From Pseudonocardia sp. SCN 73-27 (GTDB taxonomy: Bacteria; Actinomycetota; Actinomycetes; Mycobacteriales; Pseudonocardiaceae): a stretch of DNA of 64,000 nucleotides. Within the stretch, counting starts at the first letter, position 1. Every line of letters starts with the position of its first letter. The position numbers were made by a program, and so were the translations under genes. Below, piece by piece: positions 16,340 to 27,243 of this stretch. The notes beneath the pieces were generated by a model. It saw nothing but the letters and a program-made list of their open reading frames with translations. It was not told the DNA's origin and did no database searches. The stretch spans positions 1-64,000 of the forward strand of contig MEGH01000020.1 of assembly GCA_001725415.1 (NCBI GenBank), read 5' to 3'.

Positions 16340-17008
16340 TCAGGAGTCCTGGTCGCCGCCGTCCGCGGACTGGTCGGCCGCCTGGTCCTGAGCAGAGCGA
16401 GCGCCGTTGTCCTGCGTGTTGCTGCTGTCGACGCTGTTGTCCTGCCAGATCGACTGCGCCGCGTCGGAAGAGTTGAACGCCCCACCGAGACCGCCGACGT
16501 CGGACAGGTTGACGGCCGGGTTGGCCTGCGAGACGGGGGCGACGCTGTCGTTGCCCTGGCCGATCGCGCTGCCCTGACGCTGGTCGGAACCCTGTGCGGT
16601 GAACTGGGTCAGCGTGTCGCCGGCCTGGTGGTGCCCGTCGCTGCTCTGGTCGCCGCCGTCGGCGTACTGGTCGACGTCCTGGGCCTGCGCGGACGTGGCC
16701 GCGTTGACCTGGTCATTGTTGCTCCAGACCGAGTTGTCCTGCTCGATGCCCTGACCGGCCGAGGACTGGTTGAAGAAACCGGCGATGCCCGCGACGTCGT
16801 GGGCGTTCACGGCCGGGTTGATCTGGGTGACGGGCGCGGTGTTGGTGTTGCCCTGGTCGATCAGGCTGCCCTGACCCTGGCCTGCACCCTGGGCAACGGC
16901 CTGCCCGAGCAGATCGCCGCCGGGAGCGGCGAGGGCAACGCCGGCGGCACCGATGACCATCGGCACGGCAAGGGCTCCGACGGTGACGGTGCGATGCAGC
17001 TTGCGCAT
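16340..17008 (-). CDS. Secreted Q/N/D-rich protein with two tandem 78-residue repeats
   Basis: The 222-residue product has a clear Sec signal peptide (residues 1-28, basic start, hydrophobic core, ALA-A cleavage region). The mature part is two gapless copies of one unit, residues 46-123 and 145-222, offset by exactly 99. Shared landmarks are QGS-I-QGN, APV-Q-NPAVN, G-FN, QDNSV and DGGDQ. The segment GNTNTAPVTQ fits the core spacing G-x2-N-x-A-x3-Q of curlin repeats. No cysteines or enzymatic motifs occur. An AGGAG ribosome-binding site is present. A surface, matrix or amyloid-like role is a hypothesis only. Confidence 0.8.
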   Translation of the reverse strand: MRKLHRTVTVGALAVPMVIGAAGVALAAPGGDLLGQAVAQGAGQGQGSLIDQGNTNTAPVTQINPAVNAHDVAGIAGFFNQSSAGQGIEQDNSVWSNNDQVNAATSAQAQDVDQYADGGDQSSDGHHQAGDTLTQFTAQGSDQRQGSAIGQGNDSVAPVSQANPAVNLSDVGGLGGAFNSSDAAQSIWQDNSVDSSNTQDNGARSAQDQAADQSADGGDQDS

Positions 17009-17576
17009 ATCGAACTTCTCCTGTTGTCGACGACAGCCACACCGGATCGGAGCGACTGCGTAACGCCCGGCCAGCGTGCATCACGGATGGCGGAAAATGC
17101 GCGTCCCACGCGCCTCCTTCGTCGGATCGGAGTTTTTTTCGTAACCAGCCGGGCGTCGCCGCGTTGGGGTGCTTTTTTCGTCGCCGCGGCGCGCACACAA
17201 ATTTGTCGACGCAACCGGATAGGTGCTTCGTTGCAGCGGCGAGATCGGTTCGAACTTTCCACGATCGTGTGCCACTCGTCATCGCTCCGCATCTGACGTC
17301 GCGATCCTTCGTTGGAATCAGCAGGTCGTCCTGGTGGTTGTCTTGCGTTCGGGGGTTCGCGACGCCGCCACCGGGACGACCCGTACGTTCCCCCGTGGCG
17401 CCGAGACGAATAGGTCGGGCAGGTATCGCCAAAAGGTGATCGGGCGTGATTCGATTCCGCCTGGAATTCTTCATCGAAGTACTTCGCGGGGTCGATGCAA
17501 GAACTGCATGAATGTGGGAGTTTCCGCGCAGACGTAGCTCGATTCCGCGATCAGGCCCGCGGGAACCGAGGGGCTG
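17009..17576. other. Long intergenic region of lower GC content
   Basis: These 568 bp are less GC-rich than their surroundings and carry no supported gene. They contain T7 (17133-17139) and T6 (17173-17178) runs about 40 bp apart, which are A-tracts on the strand of the secreted-protein gene. The region is probably its promoter and leader, but I cannot identify a promoter or riboswitch with confidence. Confidence 0.5.
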
Positions 17577-18455
17577 TCAGATGTTCGAGCCGTCCGGGGG
17601 CAGGTCGGCCGGCGGCTGCGGTGATCCGCCGGTCCCTTCGGCGTGGGTGCAGTCGAGGTCCAGGGTGTACGCCGTCATGGACAGCGAACCGTAGGCGTAG
17701 CCGTCCACGAGGACGTCCAGGTTCGGGGCGTCGTGCGCGCCGGCGAGCCCGGCGAAGTAGAGCGCCGGGATGAAGTGATCGGGTGTCGGCACGGCGGACC
17801 GGTAGTCGGGGTGCGCGTCGAGGGTGGCGAACTCGGTCGGCTGGGTGAGCATGAGGTGACGGGAGTCGTCGCTGAACCGGCGGGCCCACTCGTAGCCGTC
17901 GTCGGCGAGGCCCCAGTCCATCGCCCCGAGGTTGTGCACCACGTTGCCGCTGCCCATGATCAGTACCCCCCGTCGCCGCAGGGTTGCGAGCTTCGCGCCG
18001 AGTTCGACGTGGTGGTCGAGCGACTTGTCGGCGTTGATGCTCAGCTGCACGACGGGGATGGAGGCGTCGGGGAAGGCGTGCAGCAGCACCGACCACGTGC
18101 CGTGGTCGATTCCCCAGCTGTCCTGGTCGGCGCCGATCCAGGTCGGGTGCACGACGTCGCTGATCTCGTCGGCCAGCTCGGGCAGGCCCGGGACCGGGTA
18201 GTCGACGTCGAACAGCTCCTGCGGGAAGCCGTAGAAGTCGTGGATGGTGCGGGGGCGGGGCATGGCGGTCACGGCGGTCGCATTGATGTACCAGTGGGCG
18301 CTGACGACCAGGATCGCCCGGGGGCGTGGGACCGCGGCACCGAATGCCTGCCATGCAGCGGTGTAGCGGTTGTGCTCCAAGGCGTTCATCGGGTTCCCGT
18401 GCCCGATGAACGCGGCTGGCATGATCTCGGTCGTTCCGGTCGCTCGGGGGTTCAC
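17577..18455 (-). CDS. ygiD: LigB-type extradiol dioxygenase (4,5-DOPA dioxygenase, YgiD-like)
   Basis: The 292-residue protein fits the class III extradiol dioxygenases of the YgiD/DODA group: FIGHGNPMNALE near residue 16 with the first metal histidine (H19), VVSAHWYINAT with the second, MGSGNVVHNLGAMDW with the third and PTPDHFIPALYFAG with another. The family cleaves catechol rings of DOPA-like substrates. I chose the GTG at 18455 because GGAAGGG precedes it at six bases; the frame is open further upstream. It lies downstream of, and on the same strand as, the CoA-transferase/thiolase genes, 309 bp away. Confidence 0.88.
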   Translation of the reverse strand: MNPRATGTTEIMPAAFIGHGNPMNALEHNRYTAAWQAFGAAVPRPRAILVVSAHWYINATAVTAMPRPRTIHDFYGFPQELFDVDYPVPGLPELADEISDVVHPTWIGADQDSWGIDHGTWSVLLHAFPDASIPVVQLSINADKSLDHHVELGAKLATLRRRGVLIMGSGNVVHNLGAMDWGLADDGYEWARRFSDDSRHLMLTQPTEFATLDAHPDYRSAVPTPDHFIPALYFAGLAGAHDAPNLDVLVDGYAYGSLSMTAYTLDLDCTHAEGTGGSPQPPADLPPDGSNI

Positions 18456-18764
18456 TGGTTGCCCTTCCGCTCCAGCCCGCAGGCCGGAGGTGCCGTGCGA
18501 GCTCGGCGGCATTATCCGCGGTGGACCGCGGTGACGAGCACGTCGGTCGCGGGGAACGCGGAGCTCAGCGCGGCGACGTGATCTCCGCACCCGCGCTGGA
18601 TCGCCGACGGGTCCGTGACGACGGGTCGCCGTGGGGGTCCGACTCGGCTGCAGGTCGTGGCGCCACGTCAGTCGTGGTGGTCGCGGAGGAGTGTCGTGAC
18701 CTCTTCCGGGGCCACGGCGGGTGCGAGATGCGCGACGCCGTCGTCGGGACGCGCGTCGTCGCAC
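18456..18764. other. Intergenic stretch with only a doubtful small frame
   Basis: These 309 bp separate the CoA-transferase operon from the dioxygenase gene. The only item worth noting is a 36-codon frame on the minus strand (18668-18778) that overlaps the end of the CoA-transferase B gene; it has no ribosome-binding site. Confidence 0.5.
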
Positions 18765-19442
18765 TCATCGGTCTCCACCGGCGCGGACGACCCGGTCGAG
18801 GTGGAGCTCGAGCGGGGCCATACGTTCGACCAGGTCGTCGATGTCGATGCCGTTGATCTCGAGCGCATGGACTCCGCTCGGCCCGACGGCGAACGTGCCG
18901 AGGTCGGTGTAGACGCGTTCGATGCAGCCGACGCCGGTCAACGGGTAGGTGCAGGTCGGTACGAGTTTGGACGCGCCCTGCTTGTCGAACAGCGTCATCA
19001 TCACCCAGACGCGTTTGGCGCCGATGGCGAGATCCATGGCGCCGCCGACGGCGGGGATCGCGTCGGGGGCTCCGGTGTGCCAGTTGGCGAGGTCGCCGCC
19101 CGCGGAGACCTGGAACGCGCCGAGGACGCACACGTCGAGGTGGCCGCCGCGCATCATCGCGAACGAGTCGGCCTGGTGGAAGTAGGCGGCCCCGGGGAGC
19201 TCGGTGACCGGGATCTTGCCGGCGTTGATGAGGTCGGGGTCGATGTCGTCGCCGTGGGCGGCGGGGCCCATGGCGAGCATGCCGTTCTCGGTGTGCAGCA
19301 CGACCCCGGAGTCGTGGGGGAGGTGGTCGGCGACGAGCGTGGGCTGCCCGATGCCGAGGTTGACGTAGGCGCCGTCGGGATGTTCGGCCGTGATGTCGCG
19401 GGCGATCGCGGCCGCGATGTCGTCCTTGGTGCGGGCGCTCAC
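18765..19442 (-). CDS. pcaJ: 3-oxoacid CoA-transferase subunit B
   Basis: The 225-residue protein shows the beta-subunit hallmarks: YVNLGIGQPTLVADHLP, the catalytic glutamate motif LHTENGMLAMGP near residue 50, GGHLDVCVLGAFQVS, and the C-terminal YPLTGVGCIERVYTDL. With subunit A it transfers CoA from succinyl-CoA to a 3-oxoacid, typically 3-oxoadipate in the beta-ketoadipate pathway or acetoacetate. The GTG start overlaps the stop of subunit A by 4 bp. The adjacent thiolase favours the PcaIJF assignment, but ketone-body SCOT (scoB) remains possible. Confidence 0.85.
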   Translation of the reverse strand: MSARTKDDIAAAIARDITAEHPDGAYVNLGIGQPTLVADHLPHDSGVVLHTENGMLAMGPAAHGDDIDPDLINAGKIPVTELPGAAYFHQADSFAMMRGGHLDVCVLGAFQVSAGGDLANWHTGAPDAIPAVGGAMDLAIGAKRVWVMMTLFDKQGASKLVPTCTYPLTGVGCIERVYTDLGTFAVGPSGVHALEINGIDIDDLVERMAPLELHLDRVVRAGGDR

Positions 19443-20131
19443 GCGGCGGCCTCCTGGGTGGCGGGGACGATGCGGTCGACATAGACGCCGGGGGTGACCA
19501 CGGACTCGGGGTCGAGGGTGCCGGTGTCGACGACGCGGTCGACCTGCACCGCGACGGTGCGGGCGGCGGTGGCCATGACGGGGCCGAAGTTGCGGGCGGT
19601 CTTGCGGTAGACGAGGTTGCCCATCCGGTCGGCGGTGTGTGCCTTGATCAGCGCGAGGTCGCCGTGGATCGGGTACTCCAGCAGGTAGGTGCGGCCGTCG
19701 ATCTCCCGGACCTCCTTGCCCTCGGCCAGCGGGGTGCCGACGGCGGTGGGGCTGTAGAAGGCGCCGATGCCGGCGCCGGCGGCCCGGAGCCGTTCGGCGA
19801 GGTTGCCCTGGGGGACCACCTCGAGCTCGATCCGACCGGAGCGGTAGAGGTCGTCGAAGACCCAGGAGTCGGCCTGGCGGGGGAAGGAGCAGACGATCCT
19901 GCGGACGCGGCCCGTCGCGAGCAGGGCGGCGAGTCCGGTGTCGCCGTTGCCGGCGTTGTTGGACACGATCGTGAGGTCGCCGGCGCCCTGGCGGATGAGG
20001 GCGTCGACGAGCTCGACGGGCATGCCCGCCATACCGAAGCCACCGACGAGGACGGTCGACCCGTCGGCGGTGCCGGCGACCGCCTCGTCGTAGCCGGTGC
20101 CGCCGGTTCCGGTGCAGATCCGGGCGGTCAC
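19439..20131 (-). CDS. pcaI: 3-oxoacid CoA-transferase subunit A
   Basis: The 230-residue alpha subunit has LVGGFGMAGMPVELVDALI near residue 27, SNNAGNGDTGLAALL, the conserved VVPQGNLAERLRAAGAGIGAFYSPTA region (quoted in part) and RMGNLVYRKTARNFGPVMA. It forms a complex with the following gene product. Its GTG start overlaps the thiolase stop in a GTGA junction, and its own stop overlaps the next start the same way, so the three genes are one tightly coupled operon. Confidence 0.86.
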   Translation of the reverse strand: MTARICTGTGGTGYDEAVAGTADGSTVLVGGFGMAGMPVELVDALIRQGAGDLTIVSNNAGNGDTGLAALLATGRVRRIVCSFPRQADSWVFDDLYRSGRIELEVVPQGNLAERLRAAGAGIGAFYSPTAVGTPLAEGKEVREIDGRTYLLEYPIHGDLALIKAHTADRMGNLVYRKTARNFGPVMATAARTVAVQVDRVVDTGTLDPESVVTPGVYVDRIVPATQEAAA

Positions 20132-21321
20132 GACCGGGTCCCGGTGACGTTCTCGAGCACGACGGCGATCCCCTGGCCGACGCCGATGCAGATCGCGGCG
20201 ACACCCCAGCGGTCGCCCGATTCGTGCAGGCGTGCGGCGAGGGTCGCGAGGACGCGGGCGCCGGACGCGCCGAGGGGGTGGCCGAGGGCGATCGCGCCAC
20301 CCTTGGTGTTGACCGTGTCGGGGTCGATCTTCCAGGCGTCGACGCAGGCCAGGGACTGGGCGGCGAACGCCTCGTTGAGCTCGACGGCGCTCACGTCGGC
20401 CCAGCCGATGCCGGCCCGGGCCAGGGCACGCTCGGCGGCCTCGACGGGTGCGAACCCGAACTCGCGGGGGTCGAGGGCGTGCACGCCGCGGCCGGCGATG
20501 CGGGCGAGCGGGTCGGTGCCGATGCGGGTGCTCGCGTCGGCGGAGCCGAGCAGCACGGCGGCGGCGCCGTCGTTGAGCGGGCTGGCGTTGCCGGCGGTGA
20601 TCGTCCCGTCGGGGCGGAAGGCAGGCGTGAGCCCGGCGAGGGTGTCGGCGGTGGAGCCGTCGCGGATGCTCTCGTCGCGCACCAGGTCGGCGCCGGGGAC
20701 GTCGACGACGAGGTCGTCGTAGAAGCCGTCGGCCCAGGCCTGAGCGGCGAGGCGGTGGGAGCGGGCGGCGAACTCGTCCTGGCGGCGGCGCGAGATCGCG
20801 AAGCGGTCGGCGAGCTGCTCGTTGCATTCGCCGAGCGAGACCGTCCACTCGGCGGGCATGCGCTGGTTGACCAGCCGCCAGCCGAGCGTCGTCGACACCG
20901 CGGTGACGTTGCCGGCGGGGAACGCGCGTGACGGCTTGGGCAGCACCCACGGTGCCCTGGTCATCGACTCCACGCCGCCCGCGACGACGATGTCGGCGTC
21001 GCCGACCTCGACCGCGCGCGAGGCCTGGATCGCGGCGTCGAGGGAGGAGCCGCAGAGCCGGTTGACGGTGGTGGCCGGTACCGACACGGGGAGCCCTGCC
21101 AGCAGGACGGCCATGCGGCCGACGTCGCGGTTGTCCTCGCCGGCCTGGTTGGCACAGCCCCAGACGACGTCGCCGACCAGCCCCGGGTCCAGCTCCGGGG
21201 TCTTCGACAGCACGCCGGTGAGCGCTGCCGCGGCGAGGTCGTCGGGCCGGACGTCGGCGAGGGCGCCGCCGAACCGGCCGAACGCGGTGCGGGCGCTCGC
21301 GTAGAGGTAGCTGGACGTCAT
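20128..21321 (-). CDS. pcaF: Acetyl-CoA acyltransferase (beta-ketoadipyl-CoA thiolase-like)
   Basis: The 397-residue thiolase has the acylation cysteine in LCGSSLDAAIQASRAV near residue 90, GGVESMTRAPWVLPK, NEAFAAQSLAC, the histidine motif GGAIALGHPLGASGAR near residue 345, and the second cysteine in AICIGVGQG. Thiolytic cleavage of 3-oxoadipyl-CoA to acetyl-CoA and succinyl-CoA fits its position upstream of the CoA-transferase genes. I chose MTSSYLYASARTAFGRF (ATG at 21321), where family similarity begins. It diverges from a LysR regulator 83 bp away. Confidence 0.85.
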   Translation of the reverse strand: MTSSYLYASARTAFGRFGGALADVRPDDLAAAALTGVLSKTPELDPGLVGDVVWGCANQAGEDNRDVGRMAVLLAGLPVSVPATTVNRLCGSSLDAAIQASRAVEVGDADIVVAGGVESMTRAPWVLPKPSRAFPAGNVTAVSTTLGWRLVNQRMPAEWTVSLGECNEQLADRFAISRRRQDEFAARSHRLAAQAWADGFYDDLVVDVPGADLVRDESIRDGSTADTLAGLTPAFRPDGTITAGNASPLNDGAAAVLLGSADASTRIGTDPLARIAGRGVHALDPREFGFAPVEAAERALARAGIGWADVSAVELNEAFAAQSLACVDAWKIDPDTVNTKGGAIALGHPLGASGARVLATLAARLHESGDRWGVAAICIGVGQGIAVVLENVTGTRS

Positions 21322-21404
21322 GTCTCGACGGTAGGAACACATGCTCATCACGTCCAATACTCATCGAGCCCGCATTGATAAGGGTCGTGCATAGAATGGG
21401 GCGG

Positions 21405-23943
<2,539 letters not shown>

Positions 23944-23953
23944 CCGCAGGGCG

Positions 23954-23970
23954 TGACCCGGTGGGGGTCA
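23954..23970 (+). terminator. Hairpin downstream of gdhA
   Basis: TGACCC, loop GGTGG, GGGTCA forms a 6-bp stem starting 10 bp after the stop codon. It has no T tract, so the call is tentative. Confidence 0.35.
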
Positions 23971-24228
23971 GCGGGCAGCTCGCGCGACCTGCTCCGACAG
24001 GAGCGTTCGGCCGGCCCTGTCGGTGTGGGTGATCGTCATGGCAGCGTTGTCGAAGGTCCACTTCTCCACCCCGAGCTCGGCCAGGCGCCGCCAATGGGGC
24101 GGGTCATCGCTGTGCGGTCGCCGGCGTCGAACACGGCGAGGTGCAGCCGAGGAGCGCGGTCTCCAGGGCGGCCGCGGGGACGGCGGAGGCGGGCTTCACG
24201 GGTGGTCCTGCTCACTCGGTGGTCCTGC

Positions 24229-25263
24229 TCACTCGATGGTCATGACGACCTTGCCGAAACGCTCCGGCGAGTCGAGGCGGGCCTGGGCTTCGGCTGCGTG
24301 GGCCAGCGGGTGGACGGAGTCGATCACCGGGGTGAGGGTGCCGTCTGCGAGCAGTGGGAGGAACTCGTCGATCTCGGCCCGGTTCGAGGCGTGGCATCCG
24401 ATCAGGCTGATCTCCCGGCGGTACAGCACCGACAGGTCGATCTCGGCGAGCCGGCCGGTGTGCGAACCCATGCCGACCACCCGTCCGCCGTGCCGGACCG
24501 ACTGCACCGATCTGCGGACGGTCGCGTTGCCGACCGTCTCGTGTGCGATGTCGGCGCCGCGGCCGCCCGTCAGCCGTCGCACGGCCTGGTCGAAGTCCGG
24601 CGTGGTGCGGTAGTCGATCACCTCGTCGGCGCCCAGCGCGCGGACGCGTTCGACCTTTCGCTCGCCCGAGGTCGTCGCGATCACGTTCGCGCCCAGGGCT
24701 TTCGCGACCTGCACGGCTGCGCTCGCGACGCCGCTGCCCGCTCCGACGACCAGCACCGTCTCGTCGGGGCGGACGGCCGCGCGGGTCCGGAGCATGTGCC
24801 AGGCCGTCATGTACGCGAGGAGGCCTGCGGCGAGCTGGTGGTCGTCGAGCGCGTCGGGGGACGGCACGACCCCGCGGACCGGCACGGCGATGTACTCGGC
24901 GTAGGTCCCGTCGAAGTGCTCGCCGACGAACTGGAGGTGCGCGCAGGCGTTGTCGCGACCGTTGCGGCAGTCCTCGCACTCGCCGCAGGTCCGCATCGGG
25001 TTGACGACGACCCGGTCGCCGACGGTCAACCCGTCGACCCTGGCGCCGAGCGCGGCGACCTCGCCCGCGCCCTCCACGCCCAGCGTCATCGGCGGCTGTG
25101 GGGCCTCCGGGAACCGGCCCTCCCGGACCAGGACGTCGGCGCGGTTCAGCGCGGCCGCGCGGAGGCGGACGAGGACCTCGCCGGCGGTCGGCTCCGGGGT
25201 GGGGATGTCGGTGACCGCGAAGACCTCCGGCCCGCCGAACCCCGAGATGCGGGCTGCTCTCAT
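24229..25263 (-). CDS. Zinc-containing MDR-family quinone oxidoreductase/alcohol dehydrogenase
   Basis: The 344-residue protein is a medium-chain dehydrogenase: MRAARISGFGGPEVFAVTD opening, GVEGAGEVAALG, a structural zinc loop CGECEDCRNGRDNAC near residue 92-106, and the NADP-binding VLVVGAGSGVASAAVQVAKALGA (quoted in parts). The opening and lack of a typical catalytic zinc GHE motif resemble quinone oxidoreductases, while the four-cysteine lobe is that of zinc alcohol dehydrogenases. It diverges from an IclR regulator with two palindromes between, suggesting substrate-inducible control. Substrate unknown. Confidence 0.85.
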   Translation of the reverse strand: MRAARISGFGGPEVFAVTDIPTPEPTAGEVLVRLRAAALNRADVLVREGRFPEAPQPPMTLGVEGAGEVAALGARVDGLTVGDRVVVNPMRTCGECEDCRNGRDNACAHLQFVGEHFDGTYAEYIAVPVRGVVPSPDALDDHQLAAGLLAYMTAWHMLRTRAAVRPDETVLVVGAGSGVASAAVQVAKALGANVIATTSGERKVERVRALGADEVIDYRTTPDFDQAVRRLTGGRGADIAHETVGNATVRRSVQSVRHGGRVVGMGSHTGRLAEIDLSVLYRREISLIGCHASNRAEIDEFLPLLADGTLTPVIDSVHPLAHAAEAQARLDSPERFGKVVMTIE

Positions 25264-25291
25264 GTCTCCTCCACGTGCCTTCTAGCGATAC

Positions 25292-25303
25292 ATCGTGCAC
25301 GAT
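25292..25303. promoter_or_regulatory. Palindrome ATCGTGCACGAT between MDR and IclR genes
   Basis: A perfect 12-bp palindrome 29 bp upstream of the dehydrogenase start, in the promoter region shared with the IclR gene. Candidate operator. Confidence 0.4.
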
Positions 25304-25306
25304 AGC

Positions 25307-25325
25307 GGAACAACGATGCTGTTCC
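25307..25325. promoter_or_regulatory. Inverted repeat GGAACA-N7-TGTTCC between MDR and IclR genes
   Basis: Perfect 6-bp arms at 25307-25312 and 25320-25325. The GGAAC/GTTCC layout with a 7-bp spacer is similar to sites reported for several IclR-family regulators. It is a likely autoregulatory and divergent operator. Confidence 0.45.
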
Positions 25326-25393
25326 TAGATGCGAGACGGTCGTGCCGGAGTGTTAGGCTCCCGGCTCTGACCAGGCACGACGAAAGTGCGGAT

Positions 25394-26176
25394 GTGACGG
25401 CGACGGAGAAGCCGGCCGGCAGTGTCCGGCCCTTGAGCAGTGCGTTGAGCACCCTTCGGGTCCTGGAGGAGGTTGCGGCACGCCAGCCCATCGGCGTCTC
25501 CGAGCTCGCCCGCGTCACGGCGATGCCCAAGAGCTCGGTGCAGCGCTGTCTCGTGACGCTGCAGCAGGCCGGATGGCTGCGGATCGTCGACAACGAGCGC
25601 ACCCGGTGGGGCGTGACGATGAAGGCGCTCACCATCGGCCTGCGCGGCACAGGTGAGCAGGACCTGCGCGACCTCGCGAGGCCGGTGGTCAAGCGTCTGG
25701 CGGCGGAGACGAGCGAGACCGTGCACTTCTCGGTCCGGGACGGCGACGACATCGTCGTGATCGCGCGTGAGGACAGCACCCACGTGGTGCGGGTGTTCAT
25801 CGAGGTCGGCAGCCGGGTGCCGCTGCGGGCCTCGTCCGCCGGCCTCGCCATCCTCGCCGGGCTCGACGCGGCAGAGGTCGACGAGGTGCTCGGGCGCTCC
25901 GTCGAGGGCTTCGCCGAGCCCGTCCCGAGCGCGGAGGAGGCCGCCCGGGAGATCGCCCGCACCGCGGAGCGGGGCTACGCGCTCAACGGGTCCGCATGGT
26001 TCCGGCCGCACGTGACCTCGCTCGGCGCCGCGGTCGCCAACGCTGCCGGCCGCCCGTTCGCGGGGCTGACGCTGGCGGTCCCGGAGATGCGGTTCTCGCC
26101 CACCGACGAGGAGCGGCTGGCCCGGCTGACCATCGCCGCGGCCGACGAGATCAGCGAGCTGATCTCGTCGGCGTGA
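25394..26176 (+). CDS. IclR-family transcriptional regulator
   Basis: The 260-residue protein has an N-terminal winged HTH (ALSTLRVLEEVAARQPIGVS followed by ELARVTAMPKSSVQRCL) and a C-terminal IclR effector domain (about 85-258) with SETVHFSVRDGDDIVVIARE and VPLRASSAGLAILAGL. I chose the GTG at 25394 because upstream in-frame residues look non-family. It is divergent from the MDR dehydrogenase and convergent with the ene-reductase operon; its stop lies inside the palindrome shared with that operon. The effector is unknown. Confidence 0.9.
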   Translation: MTATEKPAGSVRPLSSALSTLRVLEEVAARQPIGVSELARVTAMPKSSVQRCLVTLQQAGWLRIVDNERTRWGVTMKALTIGLRGTGEQDLRDLARPVVKRLAAETSETVHFSVRDGDDIVVIAREDSTHVVRVFIEVGSRVPLRASSAGLAILAGLDAAEVDEVLGRSVEGFAEPVPSAEEAAREIARTAERGYALNGSAWFRPHVTSLGAAVANAAGRPFAGLTLAVPEMRFSPTDEERLARLTIAAADEISELISSA

Positions 26177-26187
26177 GCCCGGGCTCA
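26174..26187. repeat. 14-bp palindrome containing both stop codons of convergent genes
   Basis: TGAGCCCGGGCTCA is a perfect palindrome. Its first three bases are the IclR stop and its last three are the complement of the ene-reductase stop. It may act as a compact bidirectional terminator. A near-identical element is at 10004-10017. Confidence 0.5.
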
Positions 26188-27243
26188 GAACGCCCGGTGG
26201 TACTGGCGGGGCCAGGACGCCGTCGGCTCGGTTCCCTTCGCGCGCAACGCCCAGTAGGGATCGCGTAGGAGCGCGCGGCCCACGAGCACGGCGTCGACGA
26301 GCCCGGGTACGGCCTCGTCGAGGTGCGCCGCCTCGGCGATCATCCCGGAGGCGGCGGTGCGTAGCCCGGCCGGGCGGAACCGGGGGCCGTAGCGGGCGTT
26401 GTGCAGTGGCGTGGTGAGGCGCAGGGCCTCGGGGACGAGCGCGCCGGAGGAGAGGTCGACCATGTCCACGCCGGCCGCGGCCAGCCGTGTGGCGACGACC
26501 GTCATGTCCTCGGTGCTGAGTCCGCCGTCGAGCAGGTCCTCGGCCGGCAGCCGGACGACGAGCGGCTTGTCCTCGGGCCATCCGGACCTCAGGGCGTGCA
26601 CCATGTCCAGCGGGAACCGCAGGCGCTCCTGAAGCTCTCCGCCCCAGTCGTCGGTGCGGTGGTTCGCGAGCGGGGACAGGAACTCGTGGAACAGGTAGCC
26701 GTTGGCGCCGTGCAGCTCGAGGAGCCGGTATCCGGCCCGGTCGGCGCTCCGTGCGGCGCGGTCGAGATCCTCGAGGAGACGGGTGCCGTCGGTCGTCGAC
26801 ATCGCGCGCGGGACGGCGAGCCCCGCGAACGGCACCGCGGACGGCGCGAGCGGCTGCCATCCACCCTCCTCCGCAGGTACGGCCCTCCGGGTCCCCGCGT
26901 TGTCCCAGGGCACCCCGTGCGAGCTCTTGCGGCCGGCGACGCCGAGCTGCAGCGCGGGCACCGACCCGACCGTCGAGATCACCTCGACGAGCCTGCGATG
27001 ACCGGCGACCTGCTGCTCGTCCCAGATGCCGAGGTCCCGGGCCGTGGTGCGCATGTCCGGCGCGACGGCCGTGCACTCGACCATCACCAGGCCGAGCCCG
27101 CCCGCTGCCCGCGCCCCGTAGTGCGCGAGGTGCCAGTCGGTCGGGACGCCGTCGGCGTCCGCCGAGTACTGACACATGGGGGAGAGCCACACCCGGTTCG
27201 GCAGCGTCAGTCCGCGCAGACGCAGCGGTGTCCACACCGTCAT
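26185..27243 (-). CDS. Old yellow enzyme-family NADH:flavin oxidoreductase
   Basis: The 352-residue TIM-barrel flavoprotein begins MTVWTPLRLRGLTLPNRVWLSPMCQYSA (first helices and FMN site), with HLAHYGARAAGGLGLVMVECTAV, the catalytic pair region ELHGANGYLFHEFLSPLANHR and DDWGG, and VGRALLRDPYWALRA at the end. This is the YqjM/xenobiotic reductase subclass that reduces activated C=C bonds using FMN and NAD(P)H. It is the last gene of a three-gene operon; its ATG overlaps the preceding stop by 4 bp. The operon context suggests reduction of an unsaturated intermediate. Confidence 0.92.
   Translation of the reverse strand: MTVWTPLRLRGLTLPNRVWLSPMCQYSADADGVPTDWHLAHYGARAAGGLGLVMVECTAVAPDMRTTARDLGIWDEQQVAGHRRLVEVISTVGSVPALQLGVAGRKSSHGVPWDNAGTRRAVPAEEGGWQPLAPSAVPFAGLAVPRAMSTTDGTRLLEDLDRAARSADRAGYRLLELHGANGYLFHEFLSPLANHRTDDWGGELQERLRFPLDMVHALRSGWPEDKPLVVRLPAEDLLDGGLSTEDMTVVATRLAAAGVDMVDLSSGALVPEALRLTTPLHNARYGPRFRPAGLRTAASGMIAEAAHLDEAVPGLVDAVLVGRALLRDPYWALRAKGTEPTASWPRQYHRAF

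Noticed and set aside
17009-17576. A c-di-AMP (ydaO-type) or other riboswitch upstream of the secreted protein
   Set aside because: I could not find the conserved core of any known riboswitch in either orientation.
21322-21404. LysR T-N11-A operator in the pcaF/LysR intergenic region
   Set aside because: The best candidate (ATC...GAT) has 11 rather than 9 bases between its arms, and the CTCATC direct repeats are too short to be persuasive.
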